From positions 124,001-188,000 of the forward strand of contig CAVUPB010000003.1 of NCBI GenBank assembly GCA_963743275.1: a DNA stretch of 64,000 nt, read 5' to 3'. This document shows, piece by piece, positions 8,193 through 16,155 of this stretch. Numbering within the stretch: position 1 is the first letter of the stretch; every line of letters begins with the position of its first letter. The DNA comes from JALYLC01 sp963743275 (GTDB lineage Bacteria > Actinomycetota > Thermoleophilia > Gaiellales > JALYLC01). The translations under genes were made by a program, and so were the position numbers. Under the pieces are notes generated by a model. The model ran no database searches. It had not been told where the DNA came from and worked only from the letters and a program-made list of their open reading frames with translations.

Positions 8193-9430
8193 AGATGTTC
8201 GCGTCGCAGCTGCGCCGCCTGCCCGTCAACGACCCCGCCGGCGAGCGCATCGGGCGCGTGCACGACATCGTGGTGACGATGCTGCCGGGCGCGCCCCCGC
8301 GCCTCACGGGCCTGCTCGTCTCGGTCGGCCGCAAGCCGATCTTCGTCGGCGCCGGCACGATCGACTCGATCACGGCGGCCGGGATCCAGCTCTCGAGCGC
8401 GCGCCTCAACCTGCGCCGCTACCAGCAGAAGCCGGGCGAGCTGCGCGTGCTCGGCGAGCTGCTCGACCGCACCGCCGTCGACCGCGAGGGCTCGGCGAGC
8501 GTGCGCATCAACGACGTCGCGATCGCGCCCTCGCACCTGGGCTGGGAGGTCGTCTCGGCCGACGTGCTGCAGGCGCGGCGCGCGCTCGGGCGCGGGCGCA
8601 CGCGCGAGGTGCCCTGGTCGCGCCTCACCGGCATCAGCGCGGCCGAGACCGCGGCCAGCCGCGCCGCGCTGCTCGCGACCGCGCGGCCGGCCGACATCGC
8701 CGAGGCGCTGCTCGAGCTGGATCCCCCCGAGGCGGCGCGCCTGTTCGCGGCGCTCGACGAGGAGCGCGCGGCCGACGCGCTGCAGGAGATGGAGGACGAG
8801 GACGCCGCGCGCATGCTCGCGACGCTCGACAACGAGCACATGGGCGACGTGCTCGACGCCATGGACGCCGACGACGCGGCCGACCTGCTCGGCTCGCTGC
8901 CCGACGCCCGCCGGCAGGAGCTGCTGGCGCTGATGGAGCCCGACGAGGCCGCTCCCGTCCGCCGCCTGCTGGCCTACGCGCGCAACAGCGCCGGCGGCCT
9001 CATGAAGTCGAGCCCGGTCGTCATGCGCCCCCAGGACACGGTCGCCGAGGCGCTGGCGCGCCTGCGCGCGCGCGAGCTGACGCCCGCGCTCGCATCGCAG
9101 GCCTACGTCTGCCGGCCCCCGGCCGAGACGCCGACCGGGCAGTTCCTCGGCATCGCCTACCTGCAGGCGCTGCTGCGCGCCCGCCCGTCCGAGACCGTCG
9201 CCTCCGTGCTCGATCGCGACATCGATCCGGTGACGCCGGACACCGACGGGGCGGCGGTGGCCGCGCGGCTGGCGCGCTACTCGCTGGTCGCGCTGCCGGT
9301 GTGCGACGAGGAGGGGCGCCTGCTCGGGGCCGTCACCGTCGAGGACGTCATCGACTTCCTGCTGCCGCGCGGCTGGCGCGCGCAGCCGGACGACGACGGC
9401 GACGTGAGCGGGAACGGTGCGGTCGCATGA
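8189..9430 (+). CDS. PRC-barrel / MgtE N-domain / CBS-domain protein without transport domain
   Basis: Soluble 413-residue protein. The first about 150 residues look like PRC-barrel repeats (VNDPAGERIGRVHDIVV and a second copy near SVRINDVAI). Next comes the acidic superhelical MgtE N-domain (ADIAEALLELDPPEAARLFAALDEE, and so on), then a CBS pair ending in LLGAVTVEDVIDFLLPRGW. The membrane part of a MgtE magnesium channel is absent. Such proteins commonly precede a DUF1003 gene in actinobacteria, as here, suggesting they act together in Mg2+ or nucleotide sensing; that role is inference. Start GTG 8189 overlaps the upstream stop; ATG 8195 is the alternative. Confidence 0.88.
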   Translation: MKMFASQLRRLPVNDPAGERIGRVHDIVVTMLPGAPPRLTGLLVSVGRKPIFVGAGTIDSITAAGIQLSSARLNLRRYQQKPGELRVLGELLDRTAVDREGSASVRINDVAIAPSHLGWEVVSADVLQARRALGRGRTREVPWSRLTGISAAETAASRAALLATARPADIAEALLELDPPEAARLFAALDEERAADALQEMEDEDAARMLATLDNEHMGDVLDAMDADDAADLLGSLPDARRQELLALMEPDEAAPVRRLLAYARNSAGGLMKSSPVVMRPQDTVAEALARLRARELTPALASQAYVCRPPAETPTGQFLGIAYLQALLRARPSETVASVLDRDIDPVTPDTDGAAVAARLARYSLVALPVCDEEGRLLGAVTVEDVIDFLLPRGWRAQPDDDGDVSGNGAVA

Positions 9431-9939
9431 TCGAGGGGCTCCGCCGCCGCTTCCAGGCCCGCCGCCTCGATGCGCCGCGCAGCCCGGCGCGGTTCGGCGC
9501 CCACTACGACCCGGACGCGTTCGGCCGGCTGTCGGAGGGCATCGCGCGCTTCTTCGGCACCGCGCGCTACCTCGTCTTCCAGACGGCGATGGTCATCTCC
9601 TGGACCGCCATCGGCTACTACTGGCTCGGCTTCGACCACCACCCCTCGCTCTTCCTGCTCAACCTCGCGTTCTCGACGCAGGCGGCGTACGCGGCTCCGC
9701 TGATCCTGCTCGCGCAGAACCGCCAGGCCGAGCGCGACCGGCTGCGCGCCGAGGACGACCGGCTCGTCAACCAGCGCACGCAGGCCGAGGCCGAGTTCCT
9801 CGCGCGCGAGCTCGCGGCCTCGCGGCTCTCGCTCGGCAAGATCGAGGCGACGCTCGCGCGCCTCGAAGAGCGGCTCGAGCGCTACGAGGAGCGCGAGGTG
9901 GCCGACGACGAGGCCGGGTCTACGAGCCCGTCTCAGTAG
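9427..9939 (+). CDS. DUF1003 membrane protein
   Basis: 170-residue inner-membrane protein of the DUF1003 family. A cytoplasmic N-terminus (FGTARYLVFQTAMVISW) leads into two transmembrane helices at roughly residues 45-100. The rest is a long charged coiled coil (ERDRLRAEDDRLVNQRTQ...LARLEERLERYEERE). The ATG overlaps the stop of the MgtE-N/CBS gene (ATGA), making coupling very likely. Function is unknown; the conserved pairing suggests a membrane partner for the CBS protein. Confidence 0.9.
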   Translation: MIEGLRRRFQARRLDAPRSPARFGAHYDPDAFGRLSEGIARFFGTARYLVFQTAMVISWTAIGYYWLGFDHHPSLFLLNLAFSTQAAYAAPLILLAQNRQAERDRLRAEDDRLVNQRTQAEAEFLARELAASRLSLGKIEATLARLEERLERYEEREVADDEAGSTSPSQ

Positions 9940-10009
9940 GAGCGTTTGCGTCTGGCGAGTGGCGAGGGTCGTCTGGGGCGCGATCGGCCCACGGGCCTAC
10001 CCGACGGCT

Positions 10010-11051
10010 CTAAGACGGGCTGAGCGCGGCCGGGGCGTGCGCCGCTTCCCACGCCGCTTCCTCGGGCGTGAAATACGAGACGCGCGTCTTCTTGTACTCC
10101 TTCGTGGAGTACAGCACGGAGTAGTCGTCGAGTCCGGTCTCGGCGCCGACGGCCGCGAGCACGGCCTCGCAGTCGGCCTTCGTGCGGCCGTGCGTCATCG
10201 AGAACAGGTTGTACGGCCAGTCGGGGTACGTCGGCCGCTGGTAGCAGTGCGAGACGCCGCGGAACGCGGCCATCGCCTGGCCGCACTCGTCGAGGCGCTC
10301 CTCGGGCACGCGCCAGACGCCCATGCCGTTCTGCACGAAGCCGGCGTTGCGGTGCGCGAGCACGGCGGCGTAGCGCCGCATCTGCCCCGTCTCGAGGAAG
10401 GCATGGCCCTGGGCGAGCAGCTCGGCGGTCTCGAAGCCGGCCCTCGGCGGCCAGCTCGCCGAACGGCTCGGCCTCGGCCGGCAGGTCGAGCTGCAGCGCG
10501 CGGATCGCAGCGAGATCGCGGTCGCTCAGCGACTCGGGCGGCGGCGCGGGACGCGCCGGGCGCGCCTTCACGAGCTTGGCGGCCGGATCGCGGTCGCCCT
10601 TGACGTCGAGGTCGACGCCGATCTTGAAGAAGCGCAGGGCGGGCATCGGGCGGATGACCTCGACCTCGGCGAGCTCGCCCAGCAGCTCGACGGTGCGGTC
10701 GAGGCCGAGCTGCGAGCGCGGCGACACGGTGAGCGTGAACCACAGGTTCAACTCGTGCTCGCGCAGGTAGTTGTGACTGACGCCCGGGTGCGACGAGAAC
10801 ACGGCCGCGGCGGCGTCCTGGCGCTCGACGGGCGTGCGTGCCGCGACGAGCATGCCGCGGTAGCCGAGCCGGCGCGAATCGAAGATCGCCGAGATCTGGC
10901 GGATGACCTTCTGCTCGCGCAGCGCGGCCACGCGCTCGAGCACCGTCGCCTCGTCGCTGCCGATCGCCTCCGCGAGCGCCCGGTAGGGCCGCTCGACGAG
11001 CGGCAGCTCCGTCTGGATGCGGTCGAGGAGCTGTGCGTCGAGGTCGTCCAC
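10010..11051 (-). CDS. Fused siroheme decarboxylase (AhbA-AhbB / NirDL type, Lrp/AsnC fold), apparent frameshift
   Basis: Two tandem Lrp/AsnC-like modules, as in siroheme decarboxylases that make 12,18-didecarboxysiroheme for alternative heme or heme d1 synthesis. The first half starts VDDLDAQLLDRIQTELPLV, with a degenerate helix-turn-helix and HELNLWFTL. The second half has QMRRYAAVLAHRNAGF, RPTYPDWPYNLFSMTHG and the C-terminal DYSVLYSTKEYKK typical of the NirL/H side. The frame breaks near base 10437: removing one base from the ggccggc run restores EGGFETAELLAQGHAFLETGQMRR. GTG 11051 is the start. It diverges from a cytochrome c gene. An ordinary Lrp regulator is the alternative, but the YNLFxMxHG motif speaks against it. 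Confidence 0.75.
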
Positions 11052-11117
11052 GACCCGGATCCTACCCCGGATCGCGGCTCCCGCACGGTCATCGACGCTC
11101 TCCGCCGCGCGCGACGG

Positions 11118-11123
11118 TAGGCT
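11118..11123 (+). promoter_or_regulatory. -10 box TAGGCT, leaderless type
   Basis: TAGGCT ends 7 nt before the ATG of the cytochrome gene at 11131, so transcription should start at or next to the start codon. Confidence 0.55.
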
Positions 11124-11130
11124 ATTCGGC

Positions 11131-11625
11131 ATGCGCGCACGCCGACTCCTCCCGATGCTCCTCGTCCTCGCAGCCGTTGCCGTCGGCGCGACCGGATGCT
11201 TCTCGTCGAAGGTCGCCTCGACGACCATCACCGGTGAGGTCACGATCGGTCAGGGTACGACCGCGCAGACGGTGAATCCGTCCAGCTCGGGCGGCGGCGG
11301 GACGACGTCCACGGCGACGACGTCGACCACGACGGATACCTCCACGACCCAGACGTCCACGGCGACGACCACCGGCGGCGGCTCGGGGGCCGACCTGGCC
11401 GCCGGCAAGACCGCCTTCGTCGCGACCTGCGGCGGCTGCCACGCGCTCAAGGCCGCCGGCACGAACGGCACGGTCGGGCCCGACCTCGACAGCCTCGCAC
11501 CGCTCACCGTCGATCGCGTCGCGAATCAGATCGCGAACGCGAAGGGCGCCATGCCGGCGAAGCTCCTGACCGGCCAGGACGCCGCGAACGTCGCCGCATA
11601 CGTGGCGTCGGTCGCCGGCAAGTAG
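11131..11625 (+). CDS. Cytochrome c lipoprotein
   Basis: Exported single-heme c-type cytochrome, 164 residues. An Arg-rich start and hydrophobic signal (LLPMLLVLAAVAVGATGC) end in a probable lipoprotein cysteine (C23). A Thr/Ser/Gly-rich linker of about 60 residues follows. The cytochrome domain has heme site CGGCH, then GTVGPDLDSL and a distal methionine in AKGAMPAKLL. It would act as a membrane-anchored electron carrier on the outer face. It is divergent from the siroheme decarboxylase, 79 bp apart, which suggests a shared heme/respiration context. Confidence 0.9.
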   Translation: MRARRLLPMLLVLAAVAVGATGCFSSKVASTTITGEVTIGQGTTAQTVNPSSSGGGGTTSTATTSTTTDTSTTQTSTATTTGGGSGADLAAGKTAFVATCGGCHALKAAGTNGTVGPDLDSLAPLTVDRVANQIANAKGAMPAKLLTGQDAANVAAYVASVAGK

Positions 11626-11651
11626 CCCGCTCCATCCCGGGAGCGCCGGCC

Positions 11652-12485
11652 GTGCTGCAGCTGCCGCCCGGGCTCGACGCGCGCGCGGTGCGCGCGGTCG
11701 CCATGGATCTCGACGGCACCGTGCTCGACGAGACGTTCCAGCCGTCGGCGCGCACCGCCGCGGCGGTGGCGCTCGCCGAGGCCTCCGGCATCGCGTGCCT
11801 GATCGCGACCGGCCGCATGTTCGTCTCGGCGCGCCGCATCGCCGAGAAGCTCGGCATCCGCCGTCCGATGATCTGCTACCAGGGCGCGCTCGTCGGCGAT
11901 CCGGTCACCGGCGAGGTGCTCGTGCACCGGCCGATCGACGCGGCGCTCGCGCGCGAGATCCTGCGCGCGATGCCCGAGGAGCACGCGCGCCGCTCGAATC
12001 TCTACGTGGACGACGAGCTGTACGTGTGGGAGGAGAACGCCGCGACGCTGCGCTACGCGCAGGTCGCCAGCGTCCCGATGCACGCGGTGGGCGACCTCGC
12101 GCGCTGGATCGAGCGCCCGACGACGAAGATCGTCACCGTCGGCACGCCCGAGACGATGGACGCCCTGCGCGACGCGATGCAGCCGCACTTCGGCAGCCGC
12201 GCGTTCGTCGCGAAGTCGCTGCCGTACTTCCTCGAGTTCGCCGCGCCCGGCGTGTCGAAGGCCAGCGGGCTCGCACTCGTCGCCGACCTGCTCGGCTTCA
12301 CGGCCGCCGAGGCGATCGCGGTCGGCGACGCCGAGAACGACCGCGAGATGATCGACTGGGCGCGCTTCGGGCTCGCGGTCGCGAACGCCGACGAGCGCCT
12401 CATCGGCGAGGCCGACGCCGTCATCCCGTCGGTGCACGACGACGGCGTCGCGCAACTGCTGGAAGCGCTCGCCGCAGCACGCTGA
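11652..12485 (+). CDS. HAD-superfamily hydrolase, Cof type
   Basis: Cof/HAD-IIB phosphatase of 277 residues that dephosphorylates small phosphorylated metabolites. Motif I is AMDLDGTVLD, motif II is IATGR, the lysine is in SKASGL, and motif IV is GDAENDREMI. The cap between (about residues 85-195) is of the C2 type. It begins 26 bp after the cytochrome gene, with GTG 11652 as start (ATG 11703 would cut into motif I). Substrate unknown. Confidence 0.88.
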   Translation: MLQLPPGLDARAVRAVAMDLDGTVLDETFQPSARTAAAVALAEASGIACLIATGRMFVSARRIAEKLGIRRPMICYQGALVGDPVTGEVLVHRPIDAALAREILRAMPEEHARRSNLYVDDELYVWEENAATLRYAQVASVPMHAVGDLARWIERPTTKIVTVGTPETMDALRDAMQPHFGSRAFVAKSLPYFLEFAAPGVSKASGLALVADLLGFTAAEAIAVGDAENDREMIDWARFGLAVANADERLIGEADAVIPSVHDDGVAQLLEALAAAR

Positions 12486-12490
12486 AGGGC

Positions 12491-12496
12491 TAGGCT
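12491..12496 (+). promoter_or_regulatory. -10 box TAGGCT, leaderless type, for serS
   Basis: TAGGCT followed by 6 nt (gatcac) and then the ATG of serS at 12503. Confidence 0.55.
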
Positions 12497-12502
12497 GATC
12501 AC

Positions 12503-13774
12503 ATGCTCGACATCCGGCTCATCCGCTCCGAGACCGAGCGCGTACGCGCGGCGCTCGCCCGGCGCCAGGCCGACGGCCTGCTCGACGACGTGCTCGCGCT
12601 CGACGAGCGCCGGCGCGCGCTCCAGACCGAGGTCGACGAGTTGCGCGCCGAGCGCAACACCGCCGCGCAGGCGATCGGCGAGGCCAAGCGCGCCGGGCGC
12701 GACGCGGCCGCCGAGATCGCGGCCGCGGCCGATCTGCGCGACCGCCTGGCGGCGCTCGAGACGACGCTGCGCGAGGCCGACGCCGCGTTCGAGACGGCCA
12801 TGCTCGACCTGCCGAACCTGCCGCACTCCTCCGCCGCCGACGGGATGGCCGAGGACGACGCGACCGTGCACGACACCTCGAGCCGGCCGAAGCCGGAGTT
12901 CGACTTCGAGCCGCGCGACCACCTCGACCTCGCCGGTCCCCTGATCGACGTCGAGCGCGGCGCCCGCACGTCGGGCTCGCGCTTCGCGTACGTGCTCGGC
13001 GATCTCGTGCGCCTGCACGTCGCGACCGTGCAGTACGCGCTCGACAAGCTCGCCGGCAAGGGCTTCACCCCGGTCATGACGCCCGTCCTCGTGCGCGAGG
13101 AGGCGCTCGTCGGCACCGGCTTCTTCCCGGAGGCGCGCGAGCAGGTCTACGCCGTCGCGAACGCCGACCCCGACCTCTTCCTGATCGGCACGTCCGAGGT
13201 CGCGCTGGCCGCGCTGCACATGGGCGAGATCCTCCCCGAGGGCGATCTGCCGCTGCGCTACTGCGGGCTCTCGTCGTGCTTCCGCCGCGAGGCCGGCACG
13301 GCCGGCAAGGACACGCGCGGCATCTTCCGCACGCACCAGTTCGAGAAGGTCGAGATGTTCTCGTTCTGCCATCCCGACCGCTCATGGGACGAGCACGAGC
13401 ACCTGCTCTCGATCGAGCGCGAGATCGCCGACGAGCTCGGGCTGCACTACCGCGTCATGAACATCGCCGTGGGCGATCTCGGCGCCTCGGCCGCGAAGAA
13501 GTACGACATCGAGGTCTGGCTGCCCGGCCAGGGCCGCTACCGCGAGCTGACGTCGTGCTCGAACACGACCGACTACCAGGCGCGCCGGCTCGACGCGCGC
13601 TACCGCAGCGAGGGCGGCGTGCGCCACCTGCACACGCTCAACGGCACCGCGATCACCTCGTCGCGCACGCTCATCGCGGTGCTCGAGACCCACCAGTGCA
13701 GCGACGGCAGCGTGTGCATCCCCGAGGTGCTGCAGGGCTTCGGCGCACCCGAGGAGATCCGCCCCGAGCGCTAG
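12503..13774 (+). CDS. serS: Seryl-tRNA synthetase
   Basis: Class II aminoacyl-tRNA synthetase that charges tRNA-Ser with serine, 423 residues, normal length. The N-terminal long coiled coil (about 25-105) binds the tRNA arm. The catalytic core has GTSEVALA, motif 2 CFRREAGTAGKDTRGIFRTHQFEKVEMF, SCSNTTDYQARR, and motif 3 LNGTAITSSRTLIAVLETHQ. It begins with the canonical MLDIRLIR. The gene has its own predicted leaderless promoter and ends convergent with the ABC permease, separated by 20 bp containing a small cgccc/gggcg hairpin. This is an essential housekeeping gene. Confidence 0.97.
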   Translation: MLDIRLIRSETERVRAALARRQADGLLDDVLALDERRRALQTEVDELRAERNTAAQAIGEAKRAGRDAAAEIAAAADLRDRLAALETTLREADAAFETAMLDLPNLPHSSAADGMAEDDATVHDTSSRPKPEFDFEPRDHLDLAGPLIDVERGARTSGSRFAYVLGDLVRLHVATVQYALDKLAGKGFTPVMTPVLVREEALVGTGFFPEAREQVYAVANADPDLFLIGTSEVALAALHMGEILPEGDLPLRYCGLSSCFRREAGTAGKDTRGIFRTHQFEKVEMFSFCHPDRSWDEHEHLLSIEREIADELGLHYRVMNIAVGDLGASAAKKYDIEVWLPGQGRYRELTSCSNTTDYQARRLDARYRSEGGVRHLHTLNGTAITSSRTLIAVLETHQCSDGSVCIPEVLQGFGAPEEIRPER

Positions 13775-13794
13775 CCGAACGCCCGTGCGGGCGG

Positions 13795-14757
13795 TCAGGC
13801 CGCGCGCTCGTGCACCCACCACGCCGCGAACAGGATGAGGGCGACTCCGGCGCCCGCGAAGAGCGCGGTCTCGATGCCCTGGAAGAGCCAGAAGCGGCTG
13901 GCCGGCTGGTAGACGGCGTGGTTGTAGAGGCCGGCGGGAAGGCATGACGGATCGACGATCTCGACGGCCTGTCCGCCGCCGACGCGTTCGCATGCGTGCA
14001 GCGCCGCGTCCGGCGGCGTGATCGCGTGCCCCAGGCGGTCGCTCGGCCGCAGCTCGAGGATCCACGCCTTTTCGAGCTTCGGCGTCCGGAAGCCCGACCG
14101 CGCGGGCCAGGTGATCGTGAGCGGCGTCTCGTAGCGCTCGCGCAGCCAGTTCTGGACGAAGATCCGCGCGACCGTATAGCCGGCGAGGCCGGCGATCAGG
14201 GCGGGCACCGCCCGGCGCCACACGACGCCGATGGCGAGCGCAAGCCCGAGCGCGAAGAGCACATAGCCGATCCCGACCGTGCCCTCGAAGTCGAAGACGT
14301 TCTCCATGCGCCCTTGCAGGTGGTCGAGCGGCGTGCGCCACCACGTCACGAGCGCCGTCATCGCGAGCGCCGCGACCACGCCCGCGAGCGTCGTCATGCC
14401 GAGCTTGACCGCGAGCCAGCGCCGGCGCGTGATGCTCTGCGTCCACGCGAGCCGGTACGTGCCGCTCTCGAGCTCGAGCAGCAGCGGGGCCGCCAGCGCG
14501 ATGCCGATGATGCCGGGGAGGAAGTTGAGCCAGGGGATCAGGCTCATGAGCGAGTCGAAGCGCGCGGTGAATGCGCGGACCGCCTGCTCGCAGCCTCCGG
14601 AGCTGCTCGCCGTCGCGGCGCACGCCGAGAGGCCGTCGTGGTCGTAGCGGGAAGCCATGTCGATCCCGGTCGGCACGAGCAGCGCAGCGAGGAGGGCGAG
14701 CGCCACAACCGCGAGCAGCGTCTCGGTTCGCTGCTGGCGCCAGGCGACCCAGATCAC
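13795..14757 (-). CDS. ABC-2 type transporter permease
   Basis: Membrane subunit of an ABC exporter, 320 residues with about six transmembrane helices (for example LLAVVALALLAALLVPTG, LPGIIGIALAAPLLLELE, VLFALGLALAIGVVW, ALFAGAGVALILFAAWWV). A large extracytoplasmic loop before the last helix contains two cysteines. Start GTG at 14757 overlaps the stop of the ATPase (GTGA). It is the last gene of a GntR-ATPase-permease operon. Such YtrA-type units often export or respond to antimicrobials or cell-envelope stress; that is family knowledge, not shown here. Confidence 0.85.
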   Translation of the reverse strand: MIWVAWRQQRTETLLAVVALALLAALLVPTGIDMASRYDHDGLSACAATASSSGGCEQAVRAFTARFDSLMSLIPWLNFLPGIIGIALAAPLLLELESGTYRLAWTQSITRRRWLAVKLGMTTLAGVVAALAMTALVTWWRTPLDHLQGRMENVFDFEGTVGIGYVLFALGLALAIGVVWRRAVPALIAGLAGYTVARIFVQNWLRERYETPLTITWPARSGFRTPKLEKAWILELRPSDRLGHAITPPDAALHACERVGGGQAVEIVDPSCLPAGLYNHAVYQPASRFWLFQGIETALFAGAGVALILFAAWWVHERAA

Positions 14758-15662
14758 GACGCCACCCCCGCCCGCGAGGGCAGCGGCGCGTTGGCGGCGG
14801 CGCCGTCGTAGCCGAGATAGGCGAGCACGATCTCCTCGAGATCGACCTCGTGCTGCTGCCAGCACGCGTCGTAGACGTGACCGTTGGCGCGCACGAGCAG
14901 CGTCGTCTGGCGCGGGGTGTGGCTCGCGCGGATCACCTCGTGGACGCGCCCGACCGCCGGAGAATCCGCGCGCGGCCCTGTCAGGGCGCGGTGGCTCGCG
15001 ACGATGCTCTCGATCTCGCCCGCGAGCTGTACCTCCGCCGTCGAGAGGATGACGAGGTGATCGCACACCCGCTCGAGGTCGGCGACGATGTGCGAGGAGA
15101 GGATGACCGTCATGCCCGACTCGGCGACGGCCTCCATCACCGACTGCAGGAACTCGCGGCGCGCCAGCGGATCGAGGGACGCGACGGGCTCGTCGAGCAC
15201 GAGCAGGTCCGGGCGCTTGGCGAGCGCGAGCGTGAGCGCGACCTGGGCCTGCTGGCCGCCCGAGAGCCGGCCCGCCTTCTGGTCGAGCGGCAGCCCCAGC
15301 GCGCGTACGCGCTCGGCCGCGAAGGCGGCGTCCCAGCTCCGATTCAGCTTGCGGCCGAGCCTGAGCATCTCCGCGACCGTGAATCGCGCATAGAGCGGGT
15401 GCTCCTGCGCGACGAAGCCGAGCCGCGGCAGGACAGCCGCCGCAGCGCGCCGCGGCGAGCGCCCGAGCACGCTCACCTCACCCGTGCTCGGCCTCGTCAG
15501 GCCGACCGCGAGCTGCAACAGCGTGGTCTTGCCTGCGCCGTTCGGGCCGACGAGCGCGGTGACCGTCCCCGCCGGGATCTCGAGGGTGCAGTCGCGCAGG
15601 GCCCAGCGCGAGCCGTAGCGCTTGCCGAGCTCCCGGCAGGAGAGTGCGAGCTCGGCGCTCAC
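14754..15662 (-). CDS. ABC transporter ATP-binding protein
   Basis: Cytoplasmic ATPase of an ABC exporter, 302 residues. It has Walker A GPNGAGKTT, signature LSGGQQAQ, Walker B LLVLDEPVASLD and the H-loop SSHIVADLE. The C-terminal extension of about 80 residues is typical of drug or bacteriocin exporter ATPases. Its GTG start overlaps the regulator stop and its stop overlaps the permease start, so all three products should be made in fixed ratio. Confidence 0.93.
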   Translation of the reverse strand: MSAELALSCRELGKRYGSRWALRDCTLEIPAGTVTALVGPNGAGKTTLLQLAVGLTRPSTGEVSVLGRSPRRAAAAVLPRLGFVAQEHPLYARFTVAEMLRLGRKLNRSWDAAFAAERVRALGLPLDQKAGRLSGGQQAQVALTLALAKRPDLLVLDEPVASLDPLARREFLQSVMEAVAESGMTVILSSHIVADLERVCDHLVILSTAEVQLAGEIESIVASHRALTGPRADSPAVGRVHEVIRASHTPRQTTLLVRANGHVYDACWQQHEVDLEEIVLAYLGYDGAAANAPLPSRAGVAS

Positions 15663-16051
15663 GCGACCCTCATCGCGGCCGGCGGGCGGACGGTGTCGGA
15701 AAACAGCGCGGCCATGGCGTCCGCGTCGAGGCCTGCCTTGCGCGCGCTCTCGACCCAGGCGCGCAGCGACGCGCGCAGCGCATCCACGTCGTCGGGCTGG
15801 AACGGAGGCGGCGTGCTCGAGACGAACGTGCCCTGCCCGCGCCTCCCCTCGACGAGCCCTTCGAGATCGAGTTCGCGGTAGGCCTTGAGCACCGTGTTCG
15901 GGTTGATCGCGAGGCTCCCGACGACGTCCTTGACGGTCGGCAGCTGGTCGCCCGGATGCAGGATGCCGAGACGCACGGCCTGCCTGACCTGCTGGACGAG
16001 CTGGAGGTACGTGGGGACGCCCGAGCGGGCGTCGAGGCGAAACTCGATCAC
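15659..16051 (-). CDS. GntR-family repressor, YtrA type
   Basis: Short GntR regulator of about 130 residues: winged helix only (about 10-75), then a small dimerization tail, as in YtrA. The recognition region reads TVKDVVGSLAINPNTVLKAYREL. I choose GTG 16051, which gives MIEFRLDARSGVPTYLQLV, the usual family start, and leaves aaagggtgga upstream as ribosome site; GTG 16057 is the alternative. It heads the ABC operon and probably represses it through the palindrome in its own promoter (16064-16090). Confidence 0.9.
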   Translation of the reverse strand: MIEFRLDARSGVPTYLQLVQQVRQAVRLGILHPGDQLPTVKDVVGSLAINPNTVLKAYRELDLEGLVEGRRGQGTFVSSTPPPFQPDDVDALRASLRAWVESARKAGLDADAMAALFSDTVRPPAAMRVA

Positions 16052-16063
16052 TTCCACCCTTTA

Positions 16064-16090
16064 CCTAGTTAGATAGATAAAGAGACTAGG
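16064..16090. promoter_or_regulatory. Palindromic operator of the GntR-ABC operon
   Basis: Inverted repeat CCTAGT - 15 nt (AT-rich, tagatagataaagag) - ACTAGG, just upstream of the regulator. It is far richer in A/T than its surroundings and should overlap the promoter, as expected for YtrA-type autoregulation. Confidence 0.6.
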
Positions 16091-16120
16091 AAGCCGTCGG
16101 TCGCCTGTCAAGTCGTGCGC

Positions 16121-16153
16121 GTGCACGATTGGGGTCAGACCCCATCCGTGCAG
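16121..16153. repeat. Intergenic palindrome with core TGGGGTCAGACCCCA (degenerate copy)
   Basis: Arms gtgcacgatt and atccgtgcag flank GGGGTC-A-GACCCC; 13 of 16 arm positions pair. It lies 3 bp from the stop of the glycosyltransferase and belongs to the same repeat family as 25034-25070 and 45648-45749. Confidence 0.7.
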
Positions 16154-16155
16154 CG

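Noticed and set aside
10010..11051. Plain Lrp/AsnC transcription regulator
   Set aside because: Two modules, a weak helix-turn-helix and the YNLFSMTHG motif favour siroheme decarboxylase, though a tree is needed.
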